Part shown: one piece after another, positions 8,555-16,932 of the stretch | Position numbering within the stretch: position 1 is the stretch's first letter | How the letters are laid out: each line of letters begins with the position of its first letter | Source: Urbifossiella sp043733485 | Lineage (GTDB): Bacteria > Planctomycetota > Planctomycetia > Gemmatales > Gemmataceae | Assembly: GCA_043733485.1 (NCBI GenBank) | Contig: JAYTGN010000107.1 | Coordinates: forward strand, 7,972-71,971 | Length of the DNA stretch: 64,000 nucleotides | Direction of reading: 5' to 3' | Translations under genes and position numbers: made by a program | Notes under the pieces: model-generated | Databases searched by the model: none | Told to the model about the DNA's origin: nothing | The model's input: the letters and a program-made list of their open reading frames with translations, nothing else

Positions 8555-9841
8555 TCAACGATCGAGCAGCGGCAATTGAGCCTTCAAGGCCGCCAGCCCT
8601 TCAGGAGTGCAACGGTTGCCGTAGAGGTGGAGTTTGCGAAGTTCCTTGAGCCCCTCAAGATGCTTCAGACCCTCATCCGTTATGCCGGAGAACGACAAGG
8701 ACAACGTTTGGAGATTGGACATCTTGCTTAAATGCTTCAGACCGTCATCGGTGATGTGCTGGCCTTGGAGGTTGAGGTACTCGAGTTTTTTCAGACCCGC
8801 GAGGTGTTTGAGACCGGCATCGGTGATGCGTGGTGCTTTCGGCTCCGTCGCTGTGAATTTCTCATTCCGCAAATCGAGGTTCTTGAGATTCGTTAGCCCT
8901 TGGAAGTGCGACAATCCCTTGTCGGAGATTCCTCGGCACCCGAAGAACGACATCAATGCCATCTGAGCCGAGTCCTTCACGCACGCCAATCCTTCGTCGT
9001 CAATCTCGCAATCGTTGAAGCTCAGCGACTTCAACGACGGCATTCGTCGGAGGCATTTCAACCCTTCTGGACGGAGCCGACCGCCGCGAAAGTAAAGAGA
9101 CAGTAAGTGCTCGAATCCCTGCAAAGGCAAATCCAATTCGACGATGTCTTCGGCTTCTGGGAAGTAAAGAAACGTCACTGCATTCTTCAACTCCAGTCGA
9201 AAGCGAAATGAGTAACCGATGGCCTTACGAAGTTCGGCGATGGAATTCTGTTCTTGAGGAGTAGCCGAGGCCAACTTCGGACCCAAGTCTTCATGTTCCT
9301 GCCGATCGGGATCGACCATTGGATAAGTACCGACAACTCGTTCCCCTTCGCGGATGAGCAACTGATGCATCCCGGCCTCGTTCGGAGCGAGGATCAAAGA
9401 ATAACGTCGCGCTCGTTCTCCCGTTTCGGGGACGATGTCGAAGACCTTTCTGCCTCGACCTTCCGGATCGGGGCGGTCGACCGCTTCGATCCGGACAGCT
9501 ATCGGGGGAGCGTCCATTAACGTACTCCCCGTGATCCTTCCTGCTGCATTCAGGGTCAGATGGTTGGGATTGAGTTCGAGAGACCCGGGTCCGTTCAATG
9601 TCCCCCGGATATCGAATTCGCGCGGATGATCTTTCCCCTCCGCATAGTGAATGGCGTTGAAGCGAATCTTCGACCCGAGTGGGCGACTTTTCAGGAACGC
9701 GGTGCGGTTTTCCGGAGGAGCGGGTTGATCCTTCGGAGGAGCGGGTTGATCTTCTGCGACAACAGGGCTTTCGACGATCGGAGCGGGCGGCTTCTCGCAT
9801 CCGATGCAACCGAGCAACGCAATCAGGCAACTGCCGCGCAT
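8555..9841 (-). CDS. Leucine-rich-repeat lipoprotein
   Basis: 428 residues. A short lipoprotein signal (LIALLGCIGC) puts the acylated cysteine at 12 or 15. A Pro-rich stretch and a beta-rich central domain (about 55-190) follow. The C-terminal half (about 245-425) is a leucine-rich-repeat array of about seven units of the ITDAGLKHLAGLKKLEYLNL type, common in planctomycetes. It should be a membrane-anchored, extracytoplasmic protein-binding module. GGAAG eight bases before ATG 9841 supports the start. Its 5' end overlaps the frameshifted HicB-like frame and its 3' end abuts the pseudokinase gene, which suggests one transcription unit. Confidence 0.85.
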   Translation of the reverse strand: MRGSCLIALLGCIGCEKPPAPIVESPVVAEDQPAPPKDQPAPPENRTAFLKSRPLGSKIRFNAIHYAEGKDHPREFDIRGTLNGPGSLELNPNHLTLNAAGRITGSTLMDAPPIAVRIEAVDRPDPEGRGRKVFDIVPETGERARRYSLILAPNEAGMHQLLIREGERVVGTYPMVDPDRQEHEDLGPKLASATPQEQNSIAELRKAIGYSFRFRLELKNAVTFLYFPEAEDIVELDLPLQGFEHLLSLYFRGGRLRPEGLKCLRRMPSLKSLSFNDCEIDDEGLACVKDSAQMALMSFFGCRGISDKGLSHFQGLTNLKNLDLRNEKFTATEPKAPRITDAGLKHLAGLKKLEYLNLQGQHITDDGLKHLSKMSNLQTLSLSFSGITDEGLKHLEGLKELRKLHLYGNRCTPEGLAALKAQLPLLDR

Positions 9842-9999
9842 TTGGTAGCTTCCATGTTGAATGCGGTCGGCCAGAACGCGAGCGTTGCCGTGGCCGCTTC
9901 ATAGCGAGTGGCACCATAAGCCATAACTCGGGGAAGCTCATCGACGACTCCGAACCATCTGCCGTCGTCTTCTTGTTCGAGTTCAATTGGCAGAGTCAT
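9823..9999 (-). CDS. HicB-family antitoxin-like protein, frameshifted at the C-terminus
   Basis: 58 residues from ATG 9999, with a strong ribosome site (GAGGTG). The core DDGRWFGVVDELPRVMAYGA followed by TRYEAATATLA is a HicB-type partial RNase-H fold, as in solitary or type II antitoxins of the HicAB systems. The family normally continues with an A-L-R-VLADRIEHGE helix. Here that helix (ARVLADRIQHGSYQ) is present but one base out of frame, so the translated end is an unrelated FWPTAFNMEATKCAAVA. The out-of-frame helix runs directly into the start of the LRR lipoprotein. No HicA-like toxin lies between here and pnp. It is probably a recently broken antitoxin, though a sequencing error cannot be excluded. 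Confidence 0.55.
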   Translation of the reverse strand: MTLPIELEQEDDGRWFGVVDELPRVMAYGATRYEAATATLAFWPTAFNMEATKCAAVA

Positions 10000-10111
10000 G
10001 TGGCACCTCGTCTCGTCGAAAACCGATTCTACCAGCACGACATGTTGAACTGCAAGGTCCTGAATCGGAAGTCGCAATCGCGAACCCACAGGCGACGGCT
10101 CCCCTCCGGCA

Positions 10112-10140
10112 AAAAAACACGGGAGGCTTTCGCCTCCCGT
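10112..10140 (-). terminator. Rho-independent terminator of pnp
   Basis: On the minus strand a 9-bp hairpin ACGGGAGGC/GCCTCCCGT with a GAAA tetraloop is followed by GTTTTTTT. It begins 13 nt after the pnp stop codon. Confidence 0.9.
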
Positions 10141-10152
10141 GTTCGTTTCATC

Positions 10153-12432
10153 TCAGTTGCGGTAACCGCCGCCGCCACCGCCTCCACCACCGCGGGGGCC
10201 ACCGCGGCCACCGCCGCCGCCGCCGCGGGGACCGCGGTCGCCGCCGCGATCTCCGCCTCGGTCGCCTCCACGATCACTGCCGCGATCGTCGCGCGGAGGG
10301 CGGTCGCCCATCGGCTCGCCGCCACCTTCGCCTTCCGGCGGAGGAGGAAGCAGCGCCTTGCGGGAGAGCTTCACGCGGTCCTGGTCGTCGATCCCGATCA
10401 CCTTCACCGTGACCTTGTCGCCGATCTGAACCACCTCCTCGACGCGGCCGACGTAGCCGTTGTCGAGTTCCGAAATGTGGCAGAGCCCATCGCGGCCCGG
10501 AGCGATCTCGATGAACGCGCCGAATTCCTTGATCGAGATCACCTTGCCCTCGTAAATCGACCCAACCTTCACCTCGGCACAGAGCGCCTCGACCGTGCGG
10601 CGAGCGGATTCGACGCCTTCGCCGATCAGGCCCGATATGGAGACGGTGCCGTCGTCCTCGACGTCGATCTTGGCACCGGTCTGTTCCTGAATGGAACGGA
10701 TCATCTTGCCGCCGGGGCCGATGAGCTTGCCGATCAGTTCGGGGTTGATCTTGAGGCTGACGATGCGCGGGGCGTTGGGGTTGATCTCCTTGCGGGGCGC
10801 GTTGAGCGTGCCGAGCATGGTTTTGAGAATCGCGAGTCGGCCTTCGCGGGCCTGCTCCAGTGCCCCCCGCACGATGTGATCCGGGATGCCGTCCAGCTTG
10901 ATGTCGAGCTGAATCCCGGTGACGCCCTTCTGAGTGCCAGCGACTTTGAAGTCCATGTCGCCGTAGTGGTCTTCATCGCCCTGAATGTCGCTGATGAGGA
11001 CGTGATGATCCTTCTCCATGACGAGGCCGATGGAGACGCCGGCGACGGGGCGCTTGATGGGAACGCCCGCGTCCATGAGGGCGAGCGTGCCGCCGCACAC
11101 CGAGGCCATCGAACTCGACCCGTTCGACTCGAGAATTTCCGAGACGAGGCGGATCGTGTAGGGGAACTTGGCGGCAGGAGGAATCACGGCCTTGAGCGAC
11201 CGCTCGGCGAGCATGCCGTGACCGATTTCGCGGCGGCCCGGCCCGCGGATCGGCTTGCACTCGCCCACCGAGTACGAGGGGAAGTTGTAATCGAGCCAGA
11301 ACTTCTTCGAGAACTCTTCCTGAATCCCCTCGACCCGTTGCTCGTCGCCCACGGTGCCCAGCGTCGCGACGACGAGTGCCTGCGTTTCACCGCGTTGGAA
11401 CACGGCGGAACCGTGCGTTCGCGGGAGTACCGCGACCTCGGCCCAGACGTTGCGAACGTCCTTCGGAGCCCGGCCATCGATGCGGGTGCCCGAGAGGGTG
11501 ATCTCGCGGAAGATGCGTTCGCGAATCGCGCCGATGGAAGCGCTCACCTGAGCCGCCGTGTACTTCGGCTTCGTCTCGCCTTCGGGGGCGTATTCCTTCT
11601 TGATCCGATCCTTGAACACGTCGAGCGCGGCGTTGCGCTCTTTCTTGCCGGTCGTGAGGTAGCGTTCGCGGAACTCGGTGCCGTGCTTCTTGTACAGCTC
11701 TTCGGCCAACGGATCCGCGGGGACCTGCGGAGGCAGCACCTTCGGACCCTGACCCGTCCTGCGGCGCAATTCTTCGATGCCTTGAATCACGAGCTTGCAC
11801 GCTTGGTGGGCTTCGAGAATCGCATCGCCCATCTCGGCTTCCGGCATCTCCCGGGCAAAGCCCTCAATCGTCACGATGGCTTCGTCGGTACCGGCCACGA
11901 TGAGGTCGAGGTCGCTTTCTTCCATCTGGCCGAACGTGGGCAGCACGACCAGTTTTCCGTCGACGCGGCCGAGGCGAACCGCTCCGTAGGGCTTCAAGAA
12001 CGGGATGTGCGACACGTGCAGTGCCGCACTCGCGCCGATGAGGCCGAGGACGTCCGAATCGTTGTCGCGATCCGCGGAGATCACGGTGACGTGGATCTGG
12101 ACTTCGTTGACGTAGCCGACCGGGAAGAGCGGACGGGTGGGCCGATCGATGAGCCGCGAGGTAAGCGTTTCCTTGGTGCTCGGGCGGGTTTCGCGCTTGA
12201 TGAAGCCGCCCGGGAACTTGCCCGCCGCGTAGGTCCGCTCGCGGTATTCGACTTGAAGCGGGAAGAAATCGCGGCCGGGGATGACGTTGCCTTCCACGAC
12301 GGCGACGAGAACGACGGTGCCCTCATAGCGCACGAGCACGGCCCCATGGGCCTGCTTGGCGAGCTTTCCGGTTTCCAGGATGAGGGTTCCACTACCAAAC
12401 GGGATTTCCACAGATGCAGGTGCGACCGCCAC
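10153..12432 (-). CDS. pnp: Polyribonucleotide nucleotidyltransferase (PNPase)
   Basis: 759 residues, slightly longer than typical PNPase (about 700-720). Two RNase PH domains (about 10-145 and 320-545) flank the helical linker; the second carries the catalytic-site segment GDEDHYGDMDFKVAGT. The KH domain contains LIGKLIGPGGKMIRSIQ, and the S1 domain runs from VGSIYEGKVISIKEFGAF to VKLSRK. The last 60 residues are an unusual disordered RGG/Gly tail with GGDRGGDRGGDRG. The enzyme degrades RNA 3'-5' by phosphorolysis and is expected in a degradosome-like complex. The order rpsO then pnp is conserved in bacteria. A strong hairpin terminator closes the unit. Confidence 0.98.
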   Translation of the reverse strand: MAVAPASVEIPFGSGTLILETGKLAKQAHGAVLVRYEGTVVLVAVVEGNVIPGRDFFPLQVEYRERTYAAGKFPGGFIKRETRPSTKETLTSRLIDRPTRPLFPVGYVNEVQIHVTVISADRDNDSDVLGLIGASAALHVSHIPFLKPYGAVRLGRVDGKLVVLPTFGQMEESDLDLIVAGTDEAIVTIEGFAREMPEAEMGDAILEAHQACKLVIQGIEELRRRTGQGPKVLPPQVPADPLAEELYKKHGTEFRERYLTTGKKERNAALDVFKDRIKKEYAPEGETKPKYTAAQVSASIGAIRERIFREITLSGTRIDGRAPKDVRNVWAEVAVLPRTHGSAVFQRGETQALVVATLGTVGDEQRVEGIQEEFSKKFWLDYNFPSYSVGECKPIRGPGRREIGHGMLAERSLKAVIPPAAKFPYTIRLVSEILESNGSSSMASVCGGTLALMDAGVPIKRPVAGVSIGLVMEKDHHVLISDIQGDEDHYGDMDFKVAGTQKGVTGIQLDIKLDGIPDHIVRGALEQAREGRLAILKTMLGTLNAPRKEINPNAPRIVSLKINPELIGKLIGPGGKMIRSIQEQTGAKIDVEDDGTVSISGLIGEGVESARRTVEALCAEVKVGSIYEGKVISIKEFGAFIEIAPGRDGLCHISELDNGYVGRVEEVVQIGDKVTVKVIGIDDQDRVKLSRKALLPPPPEGEGGGEPMGDRPPRDDRGSDRGGDRGGDRGGDRGPRGGGGGGRGGPRGGGGGGGGGYRN

Positions 12433-12570
12433 GGAGGTGATCCTTTCGGTTTACCCCTGTTGAGGGGACCGGCAGGAGTGCGAAGCGAGCGGATATGCGG
12501 AACAAAACCGGAAGCAACCATCTCGACTCAGGCCGCGAATGCGCATTCCATCTTCAATCCGCGAATGTCT

Positions 12571-12624
12571 TGGTGGCACAGGCATTCCTGCCGTGTAACG
12601 ACGACACGGGCAGGGATGCCACCA
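12571..12624. repeat. Imperfect inverted repeat between rpsO and pnp
   Basis: TGGTGGCACAGGCATTCCTG (12571-12590) and its near-complement GGGCAGGGATGCCACCA (12608-12624) form a long hairpin starting five bases after the rpsO stop on the minus strand. Its sequence type (TGGCACAGGCATTCCTGCC) resembles dispersed planctomycete palindromes. Lying between rpsO and pnp it could also be an RNA-processing or attenuation hairpin, but there is no U-tract. Confidence 0.6.
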
Positions 12625-12629
12625 AATGT

Positions 12630-12899
12630 TTACTTGCGCAGCCCGAGCTTGCCAATGATCGACAGATACAGCTCTCGGTTGGTTTCCCGGAGGTACTTCA
12701 GGAGGTCGGCGCGCTGGCTGACGAGTTTGAGCAGCCCGCGCCGACTCGCGAAGTCCTTCTTGTGTGTCCGCATGTGCTCGGTCAGGTAGTTAATACGGGC
12801 CGTACACAAGGCGATCTGTACCTCGGGCGAGCCACTATCGTGCTCGTCCCGTCGGAACTGAGAAATGAGTTCGGTCTTCTTTTCCTTCGTGATCGCCAT
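12630..12899 (-). CDS. rpsO: 30S ribosomal protein S15
   Basis: 89 residues, the exact usual length. It begins MAITKEKKTELISQFRR and keeps the rRNA-binding signature DSGSPEVQIALCTARINYLT and HKKDFASRRGLLKLVSQR. S15 binds the central domain of 16S rRNA and is an early assembly protein of the small subunit. It precedes pnp on the same strand, separated by about 200 nt with an inverted repeat. Confidence 0.99.
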   Translation of the reverse strand: MAITKEKKTELISQFRRDEHDSGSPEVQIALCTARINYLTEHMRTHKKDFASRRGLLKLVSQRADLLKYLRETNRELYLSIIGKLGLRK

Positions 12900-13214
12900 C
12901 GTCCCGGTACTCCGCTACCCGCCGCGTCGCACTCCAGCCAAACAGTTACGATACGACGTCAGTTAAAACACGTGACTTCGATTTACGCAGTCGCGTGAGG
13001 AACGGACAGGGGCAAATGGGAAAAGAATCGGAGATTGGAAGAGAGCGGCGACCGGGCAACGTCGATCGACTGAGAGCGACTTCCACGAGAGGCGGTCGGC
13101 CGGTTGTGTGGCGGGTTAGGCGAGCCAGCCTACCTGTTCGCCCACCGACCTGCTCATTCCGAAATGCGGGCATTAAACTGACATCTACGATGGTTCCGGC
13201 ATTGCATTATTGGA
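12900..13214. other. Divergent intergenic region, rpsO versus ECF sigma gene
   Basis: About 320 nt with no credible reading frame. It must contain the promoters for rpsO (minus) and for the sigma operon (plus), but no convincing -35/-10 pair stands out on either strand. The final GGAG (13212-13215) is the ribosome site used for the sigma gene. Confidence 0.5.
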
Positions 13215-13223
13215 GTGCGTCAG

Positions 13224-14465
13224 TTGCCGACTTTGGACGACATTCGCTCGATGCTCGACGGGCTTTACCGCTCCGAATCCCGGCGCATTTTTTCTACCCT
13301 CGTCCGCCTGCTCCGGGACTTCGACGTCGCCGAAGAAGCCATGCACGAAGCGTTCGCGGAGGCGATCGAAGCGTGGACGCGCGACGGAATCCCGGACCAC
13401 CCGCGCACCTGGCTCGTCTCCACCGGCCGGTTCAAGGCGATCGATTCGCTCCGTCGCCGCGGGCGATTCGAGTCGCTTCAGCCGGCGATAGCCAACCGGC
13501 TGGCCGAGATCGCCGCAACGAATGACGCCCGGGCGGACCAAACCATCGAGGACGATCGGCTGCGCCTCGTCTTCGCCTGCTGCCACCCCTCGATCGACCG
13601 CTCCGTGCAGGTACCACTCACCCTGCGGGAGGTGTGTGGACTGACGACGGACGAAATCGCCGGGGCGTTTCTGATCGCACCGGCAACGATGGCGCAGCGA
13701 ATCGTGCGAGGTAAGGCGAAGATTCGCGATGCGGGTATTCCTTTCGCCGTCCCGGCCGCCGCCGAACTGCCCGAGAGGCTCGGGTCCGTCCTCGCGGTCG
13801 TCTACCTCGTCTTCAACGAGGGATATTCCGCCACTTCCGGAACGACGTTGACGCGGGCCGATCTCTCGGGCGAGGCCATTCGCCTCGGACGGTTGTTGGT
13901 GGAATTGCAGCCCGACGCGGAATCCCTCGGCCTGCTCGCGCTCATGTTGCTTCACGAATCGCGTCGCCTGGCGCGGACGACTCCGGAAGGGGACATCGTC
14001 CTCCTCGACGATCAGAATCGCGCGGATTGGAATGCCGAATTGATTGCCGAAGGCCGGGCACTGGTTCAACGGGCACTCGCGACGAGAACGTTCGGGGCGT
14101 ACGCGCTTCAAGCGGCGATAGGCGCCGTTCATGCGGCAAGCCCCACGCCCGCAGACACCGACTGGGGCCGGATCGCCGAATTGTATGCTGCCTTGCACGA
14201 TCTGAATCCGTCCCCGGTCATCGAATTGAACCGTGCGGTTGCGGTTGGAATGCGGGATGGCCCCGCGGTCGGGCTCGACCTCATCGACCGGATTCGCGAC
14301 CGCGGGGAACTGGCCGAGTACCACCTCCTCCACGCCGCCCGCGCGGATTTTCTCCGCAGACTCGACAAACGCGACGAGGCCCGCCAGGCGTACGAAAGCG
14401 CCCTCGAACTGGCGCGGCAGGAACCCGAACGACGATTCCTGATGAAGCGGCTCGCACAACTTTGA
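13224..14465 (+). CDS. ECF42-type RNA polymerase sigma factor (DUF6596 extension)
   Basis: About 413 residues, twice the size of an ordinary ECF sigma factor. Sigma region 2 lies at about 15-85 (FDVAEEAMHEAFAEAIEAW) and region 4 at about 115-170 (REVCGLTTDEIAGAFLIA). A long helical C-terminal extension contains the family hallmark YLVFNEGYSAT and TPR-like helices, as in the DUF6596/ECF42 group. That group usually has no anti-sigma factor and sits beside DGPF (YCII) genes, exactly as here. TTG at 13224 is preferred because GGAG lies eight bases upstream; the GTG at 13215 overlaps that GGAG. It probably drives its own operon through 16.9 kb. Confidence 0.9.
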   Translation: MPTLDDIRSMLDGLYRSESRRIFSTLVRLLRDFDVAEEAMHEAFAEAIEAWTRDGIPDHPRTWLVSTGRFKAIDSLRRRGRFESLQPAIANRLAEIAATNDARADQTIEDDRLRLVFACCHPSIDRSVQVPLTLREVCGLTTDEIAGAFLIAPATMAQRIVRGKAKIRDAGIPFAVPAAAELPERLGSVLAVVYLVFNEGYSATSGTTLTRADLSGEAIRLGRLLVELQPDAESLGLLALMLLHESRRLARTTPEGDIVLLDDQNRADWNAELIAEGRALVQRALATRTFGAYALQAAIGAVHAASPTPADTDWGRIAELYAALHDLNPSPVIELNRAVAVGMRDGPAVGLDLIDRIRDRGELAEYHLLHAARADFLRRLDKRDEARQAYESALELARQEPERRFLMKRLAQL

Positions 14466-14544
14466 AAACTTTTGCAGTTCGTGTCGATCCGCGAGTCCGT
14501 CGTTCGACTACACCGCGAATGCCCCTCCGAAACGAGCAAAAATC

Positions 14545-15006
14545 ATGGCCAGTCAGAAGATCAAGCCGTTCCTCTGGTTCGACGACAAGGCGGAAGAAGC
14601 CGCGAATTTTTACGTCTCGCTGTTCCGAGACTCCGCGATCACCGGTTCCACGCCGGGGCCGAGCGGTGTGCCTCTCGTCGTCGAGTTCCGCCTCGCCGGG
14701 GTTCAATTCCTGGCGCTGAACGGCGGACCGCACTTCAAGTTCAACGAGGCGGTGTCGCTCTCCATCGATTGCCACTCGCAGGAAGAGGTGGACGAACTCT
14801 GGGAGAAGCTCTCCGCCGGCGGGTCGAAGAGCCAATGCGGCTGGCTGAAGGACAAGTACGGCTTGTCGTGGCAGGTGGTGCCCACCGTGCTCAAGAAACT
14901 TCTCGGCTCCGCGGATCGCGAGAAGGCCGGGCGGGTCATGAACGCGATGAGGAAGATGACCAAGTTGGAGATTCAGGCGCTTCAGGATGCGGCAGACGGT
15001 AAGTGA
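14545..15006 (+). CDS. VOC-superfamily (PhnB/3-demethylubiquinone methyltransferase-like) protein
   Basis: 153 residues with the two beta-alpha-beta-beta-beta halves of the vicinal oxygen chelate fold: it begins KIKPFLWFDDKAEEAANFYV, passes FLALNGGPHFKFNEAVSLSI, and ends with GWLKDKYGLSWQVVPTVL. These are the PhnB-type motifs. Proteins of this class often accompany ECF42 sigma factors and YCII proteins, and most have no known substrate. It is the second gene of the sigma operon, 79 nt after the sigma stop. Confidence 0.85.
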   Translation: MASQKIKPFLWFDDKAEEAANFYVSLFRDSAITGSTPGPSGVPLVVEFRLAGVQFLALNGGPHFKFNEAVSLSIDCHSQEEVDELWEKLSAGGSKSQCGWLKDKYGLSWQVVPTVLKKLLGSADREKAGRVMNAMRKMTKLEIQALQDAADGK

Positions 15007-15036
15007 CGTGCAACCACCCGAACCCAAGGAGAAGAC

Positions 15037-15804
15037 GTGAAATACATGATGCTCATGTACGGGACCGAGAATCTGTGGACTCCGGACGAGCGCGAAGAGT
15101 GCATGGCCGAATGCCTTCGGGTCTGCGATGAACTCGCGGCGGAGGGCAAGTTTCTCGATACGGCTCCGCTTCAATCGGCGACGAGGGCCTCGACGGTCCG
15201 CGTGCGAGAGGGCCGTCCGTTCATCACCGATGGCCCGTTCGCCGAGACGACCGAGCAACTCGGCGGATACTTCCTGTTGGAACTCGAAGATCTCGACGAG
15301 GCGATCGCGGTCGCCAGCCGCCTCCCGCCGCTGACGAAGGGGACCGCCAAGATTCGCCCGCTGCTCGCAATGGAGGGTCTGCCTCCAGCCCGACCCCGAC
15401 CCGATGGTCCATTCGATGCCGGCGCCGCACCGTACATGCTGCTCTGCTACCACGACGAAGCCGCGTTGAGCGAAGCCGGCCCGGCCGCACTCGAACGGGC
15501 CAAGACTGAGGTGGTCGTAAAAGTCGGGAAGTTGAATGACTCGGGACGATACCTGAACGCCTCGCCGCTCCACCCGGTCGCGACGGCCACGTGCGTGCGG
15601 ATGCGGGACGGGAAGCGGCAGATCACCGACGGCCCCTTCGCCGAAACCAAAGAAGTGCTCGGCGGCTTCTACCTGATCCTGGCCGGTTCGCGCGACGAGG
15701 CACTGAAGATCGCGGTCGAGCAGATCGGTGCCGGCCTCGGCGCGATCGAGGTCCGCCCGCTCTTCGATTTCTCCGCCATTCGGAAAGCGATGGAAAATTC
15801 CTGA
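15037..15804 (+). CDS. Tandem DGPF (YCII-related) domain protein
   Basis: 255 residues made of two YCII-related domains in tandem (about 1-118 and 130-255). Each starts with a KYMML or PYMLL strand and contains the DGPF motif (ITDGPFAETTEQLGG, then ITDGPFAETKEVLGG). Single-domain versions are about 120 residues, so this is a duplication/fusion. The fold is ferredoxin-like with a putative His/Asp active site; its role is unknown. YCII genes are the hallmark neighbours and targets of ECF42 sigma factors. A GAAGACGTGA ribosome region precedes ATG. Confidence 0.9.
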   Translation: MKYMMLMYGTENLWTPDEREECMAECLRVCDELAAEGKFLDTAPLQSATRASTVRVREGRPFITDGPFAETTEQLGGYFLLELEDLDEAIAVASRLPPLTKGTAKIRPLLAMEGLPPARPRPDGPFDAGAAPYMLLCYHDEAALSEAGPAALERAKTEVVVKVGKLNDSGRYLNASPLHPVATATCVRMRDGKRQITDGPFAETKEVLGGFYLILAGSRDEALKIAVEQIGAGLGAIEVRPLFDFSAIRKAMENS

Positions 15805-15873
15805 GTCGCTGTCGATTCGCCGTTCGCCCGTTCGATTAGTTCCTGAACCCACCAACCGACAAGGAGCAGAGAC

Positions 15874-16305
15874 ATGGCAGGCACCACGATTACACCGTAC
15901 CTGATGTTCGGCGGCCGCTGCGAAGAGGCCATCGCCTTCTACCGCAAGGCGCTCGGCGCCGAAGTCGAGATGCTGATGCGGTTCGACGAAAGCCCGGAGC
16001 CGACCCCGCCCGGAATGCTGCAGGCCGGATTCGAGAAGAAGGTGATGCACGCCACGATCCGCATCCGCGGGATCCAACTGATGGCGTCCGACGGGTGCAG
16101 CGACAAATCGAAGTTCGGCGGCTTCCGGCTCGCCCTCGCCGTTCCCACCGAGTCGGACGCGAGGCAGGCCTTCGACGCTCTCGCCGACGGCGGGAGCGTG
16201 GACATGCCGCTGAACAAAACGTTCTGGTCGCCCTGCTACGGCATGGTGACGGACCGATTCGGGCTGGGCTGGATGGTCATGGTTCCGGGAGCCGTGTCTT
16301 GCTGA
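15874..16305 (+). CDS. VOC-superfamily PhnB-like protein
   Basis: 143 residues, a second PhnB-type vicinal oxygen chelate protein in the operon: TPYLMFGGRCEEAIAFYRKA, the mid-segment RIRGIQLMASDG and the end SPCYGMVTDRFGLGWMV. Only distantly similar to the first copy at 14545, so the two are not a recent duplication. It follows a clear ribosome site (AAGGAG) and is presumably under the same sigma-factor control. Confidence 0.85.
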   Translation: MAGTTITPYLMFGGRCEEAIAFYRKALGAEVEMLMRFDESPEPTPPGMLQAGFEKKVMHATIRIRGIQLMASDGCSDKSKFGGFRLALAVPTESDARQAFDALADGGSVDMPLNKTFWSPCYGMVTDRFGLGWMVMVPGAVSC

Positions 16306-16374
16306 GAGCTGGACGTACAACCCCCGCATTCGCGGGAAGCCGATTTCGCCCTTTCACCCCAACGGGAGTTCGAG

Positions 16375-16911
16375 ATGACGACGCAATTGTTGATCGCCGC
16401 ACTGCTGCTGTTTTCCATGTTCGCAGGACGCGGGGACGATACGCCCGCCAAGGCGCCGCCGGTCCATCCGGGACTCGAGCGGATGAAGAAACTGGCCGGG
16501 ACGTGGGTCGAAGCCGACAAGGACGGCAAGCCGACCGACAAGGTGATGTCCGTGGTGAAGGTGACGGCCGGCGGGTCGACCGTCCACGAAACGCTCTTCC
16601 CCGGCCAGGCGCAGGAGATGGTCTCGGTGTACCACTTGGACAAGGGCGAACTGGTCATGACGCACTACTGCGCCCTGGGCAACCAGCCGCGCATGAAGGC
16701 GGACCCGGCCTCGCCGAAGAACAAGATCCGCTTCGCCTTCGCGGGCGGCACCAACCTGGACCCCGCGAAGGACATGCACATGCACGAGTCCACACTGACA
16801 TTCGTGGACGACGACCACATCGAGATCGCCGGGGTGGCATGGGTGGCATGGGTGGACGGCAAGCCATCTGAGAGCCACTGCGGGCAGTTGAAGCTCGTTC
16901 GTAAGAAGTAA
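16375..16911 (+). CDS. Exported protein of unknown function (DUF1579-like)
   Basis: 178 residues with a short signal peptide (cleavage near residue 19). The mature part begins HPGLERMKKLAGTWVEADKD and looks like the lipocalin-like beta domain of DUF1579-type proteins, which often end ECF42/YCII operons. A short duplicated GGTGGCAT near 16832 encodes VAWVAWVD. It ends 21 nt from the convergent gene. Confidence 0.75.
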   Translation: MTTQLLIAALLLFSMFAGRGDDTPAKAPPVHPGLERMKKLAGTWVEADKDGKPTDKVMSVVKVTAGGSTVHETLFPGQAQEMVSVYHLDKGELVMTHYCALGNQPRMKADPASPKNKIRFAFAGGTNLDPAKDMHMHESTLTFVDDDHIEIAGVAWVAWVDGKPSESHCGQLKLVRKK

Positions 16912-16932
16912 CCACGTCGCGGCCTTGAAGGC

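Noticed and set aside
8451..8558. N-terminal extension of the pseudokinase from TTG 8558
   Set aside because: Possible through a TTGA overlap, but the extra 36 residues look unlike the family's start; kept only as an alternative.
9679..12789. Very long antisense frame (about 1000 codons) opposite pnp and rpsO
   Set aside because: Composition is the mirror of GC-rich codons, with no domain and no start context; the opposite strand holds two certain genes.
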